Below the pieces are notes generated by a model. It was not told where the DNA came from. It saw only the letters and a program-made list of their open reading frames with translations, and searched no databases. The translations under genes were made by a program, and so were the position numbers. Shown here piece after piece: positions 63,510 through 64,000 of a stretch of DNA of 64,000 bases. The DNA is from Yunchengibacter salinarum (GTDB lineage Bacteria > Pseudomonadota > Alphaproteobacteria > Sphingomonadales > Kordiimonadaceae), in assembly GCF_037658235.1 (NCBI RefSeq), contig NZ_JBBJLN010000007.1, forward strand, positions 124,001-188,000, read 5' to 3'. How positions within the stretch are numbered: position 1 is the stretch's first letter; each line of letters begins with the position of its first letter.

Positions 63510-63827
63510 GGGAGGCCGACAGCCTGAATGACACTGCCGATATATGAGCCCCATATGTCCGCCACCCCCTGACCGACCCCATATGGGCCGGCGCGGATTA
63601 GAATTCGGCTGTCCAACCCGGTCGAGTCGAACCCGGTACCGAGTCTCTTTCGTCCCCTGTCCAGCACGTTCTGACGCTTCACGCCCCGCCTGCCAAGTCC
63701 CGACGAGAGACCCTGCCAGAGCGGTCATGATGCCAGCGCCGTCTGCTGACCTATTGCTTACCGGGCGCAGGAGATAATTTTGCCGCGCCATGGTTAAGCG
63801 ACAAGAACTTGATTTTTATGAAGAAAA
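63510..63827. other. 318-base gap without a supported gene
   Basis: This lies between the IS remnant and the tRNA. CCCCATATG occurs twice (about 63550 and 63588), once in a larger palindrome CCCATATGGG. A 94-residue open frame on the minus strand has no recognisable content and is not called. Confidence 0.4.
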
Positions 63828-63904
63828 TGGCGCGCCCGGCAGGACTTGAACCTGCGACCTTGAGTTTAGAAGACTCCTGCTCTATCCGGCTGAGCTACGG
63901 GCGC
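63828..63904 (-). tRNA. tRNA-Arg (anticodon UCU)
   Basis: The 77-base minus-strand gene has acceptor stem GCGCCCG/CGGGCGC, discriminator G and an encoded CCA (63830-63828). The anticodon stem is GAGT/ACTC with loop CTTCTAA, so it reads UCU (Arg, AGA/AGG codons). The T arm is GCAGG-TTCAAGT-CCTGC, and the D arm has GCTCAGCCGGATAGAGC. Confidence 0.95.
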
Positions 63905-63969
63905 TTTGGAGGGGGTGAAACAGGCCAGGAGCCGGGGATCGGGGGCGGTGATCGCCCCAGGCCGTGGCC

Positions 63970-64000
63970 TTATTTGAAATTGTCCGCATAGGCCTTGATG
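63970..64000 (-). CDS. 3' end of a gene running out of the window
   Basis: On the minus strand a frame ends IKAYADNFK then TAA. Only nine residues are visible, too few to name the product. The stop spacing and codon use look natural, so a gene beyond the right edge is likely. Confidence 0.3.
   Translation of the reverse strand, partial: IKAYADNFK

Noticed and set aside
63507..63791. 94-residue minus-strand frame ending at the IS border
   Set aside because: No recognisable content, no good ribosome binding site, and codon use not clearly coding.
61821..64000. A prophage at the right end
   Set aside because: There is an S24 protein and an IS fragment but no integrase, structural, lysis or replication genes.

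Overview
The window is chromosomal DNA from a GC-rich, flagellated alphaproteobacterium. The evidence is TrmFO in place of TrmA-type tRNA methylation, a CckA kinase next to flhB, a phasin, DUF2336 and SdhE proteins, and GTTC-N7-GTTC (LexA-type) boxes. The genus cannot be fixed from the sequence. Nearly all of the window is ordinary core chromosome. The exceptions are a low-GC KAP NTPase gene (about 52.9-54.3 kb), a gene of unknown function at 42.1-43.2 kb, and an IS3-type remnant beside a tRNA-Arg at the right end.

Layout. 0-9 kb holds a DUF4139 gene end, a degenerate M28 peptidase-like membrane protein, trmFO, a TPR protein, guaB plus an RNA m5C methyltransferase, and ppx/gppA plus rlmE. It ends with a 39-residue membrane peptide gene behind a perfect GTTC-N7-GTTC box. 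9-21.5 kb holds a SPOR lipoprotein, an RND efflux pump, psd-pssA, a LysM protein, a LOG protein, icd and a voltage-gated channel with a cyclic-nucleotide domain. 21.5-25.5 kb holds alaS and recA. 25.6-33.4 kb is a flagellar export and rod block made of two divergent operons: flgB-flgC-fliE-fliQ-fliR-flhB-cckA on the minus strand, and a small FlhB C-domain paralogue with fliO and fliP on the plus strand. 33.4-45 kb holds a strictosidine-synthase-like propeller, prfC, a phasin, a DPP4-type peptidase, an alpha/beta hydrolase, ilvA, an unknown secreted protein and recG. 45-52.9 kb holds sdhE, mfd, a structured 588-base gap, a DsbA/FrnE protein, a small flagellar-like protein, moaA and nadK. 52.9-58.2 kb holds the KAP NTPase, a soluble PAS histidine kinase, a DUF2336 protein and a flavin reductase. 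58.3-61.6 kb is flgK-flgL. 61.8-64 kb holds an S24 peptidase behind another perfect LexA-type box, an orphan solute-binding protein, the IS remnant, tRNA-Arg(UCU) and the end of one more gene.

Two regulatory themes can be read from the DNA. First, sigma-54 promoters (TGGCAC-N5-TTGCA) stand upstream of both flgB and flgK, which fits a staged flagellar hierarchy feeding into the CckA cell-cycle kinase. Second, there is a small SOS circuit. recA has a one-mismatch LexA box inside its promoter. Perfect boxes stand before a tiny membrane protein (a candidate division inhibitor, compare SidA of Caulobacter) and before an S24 peptidase that keeps the Ser/Lys dyad but lacks a DNA-binding domain. These last two, with the low-GC KAP gene, are the best candidates for something undescribed.
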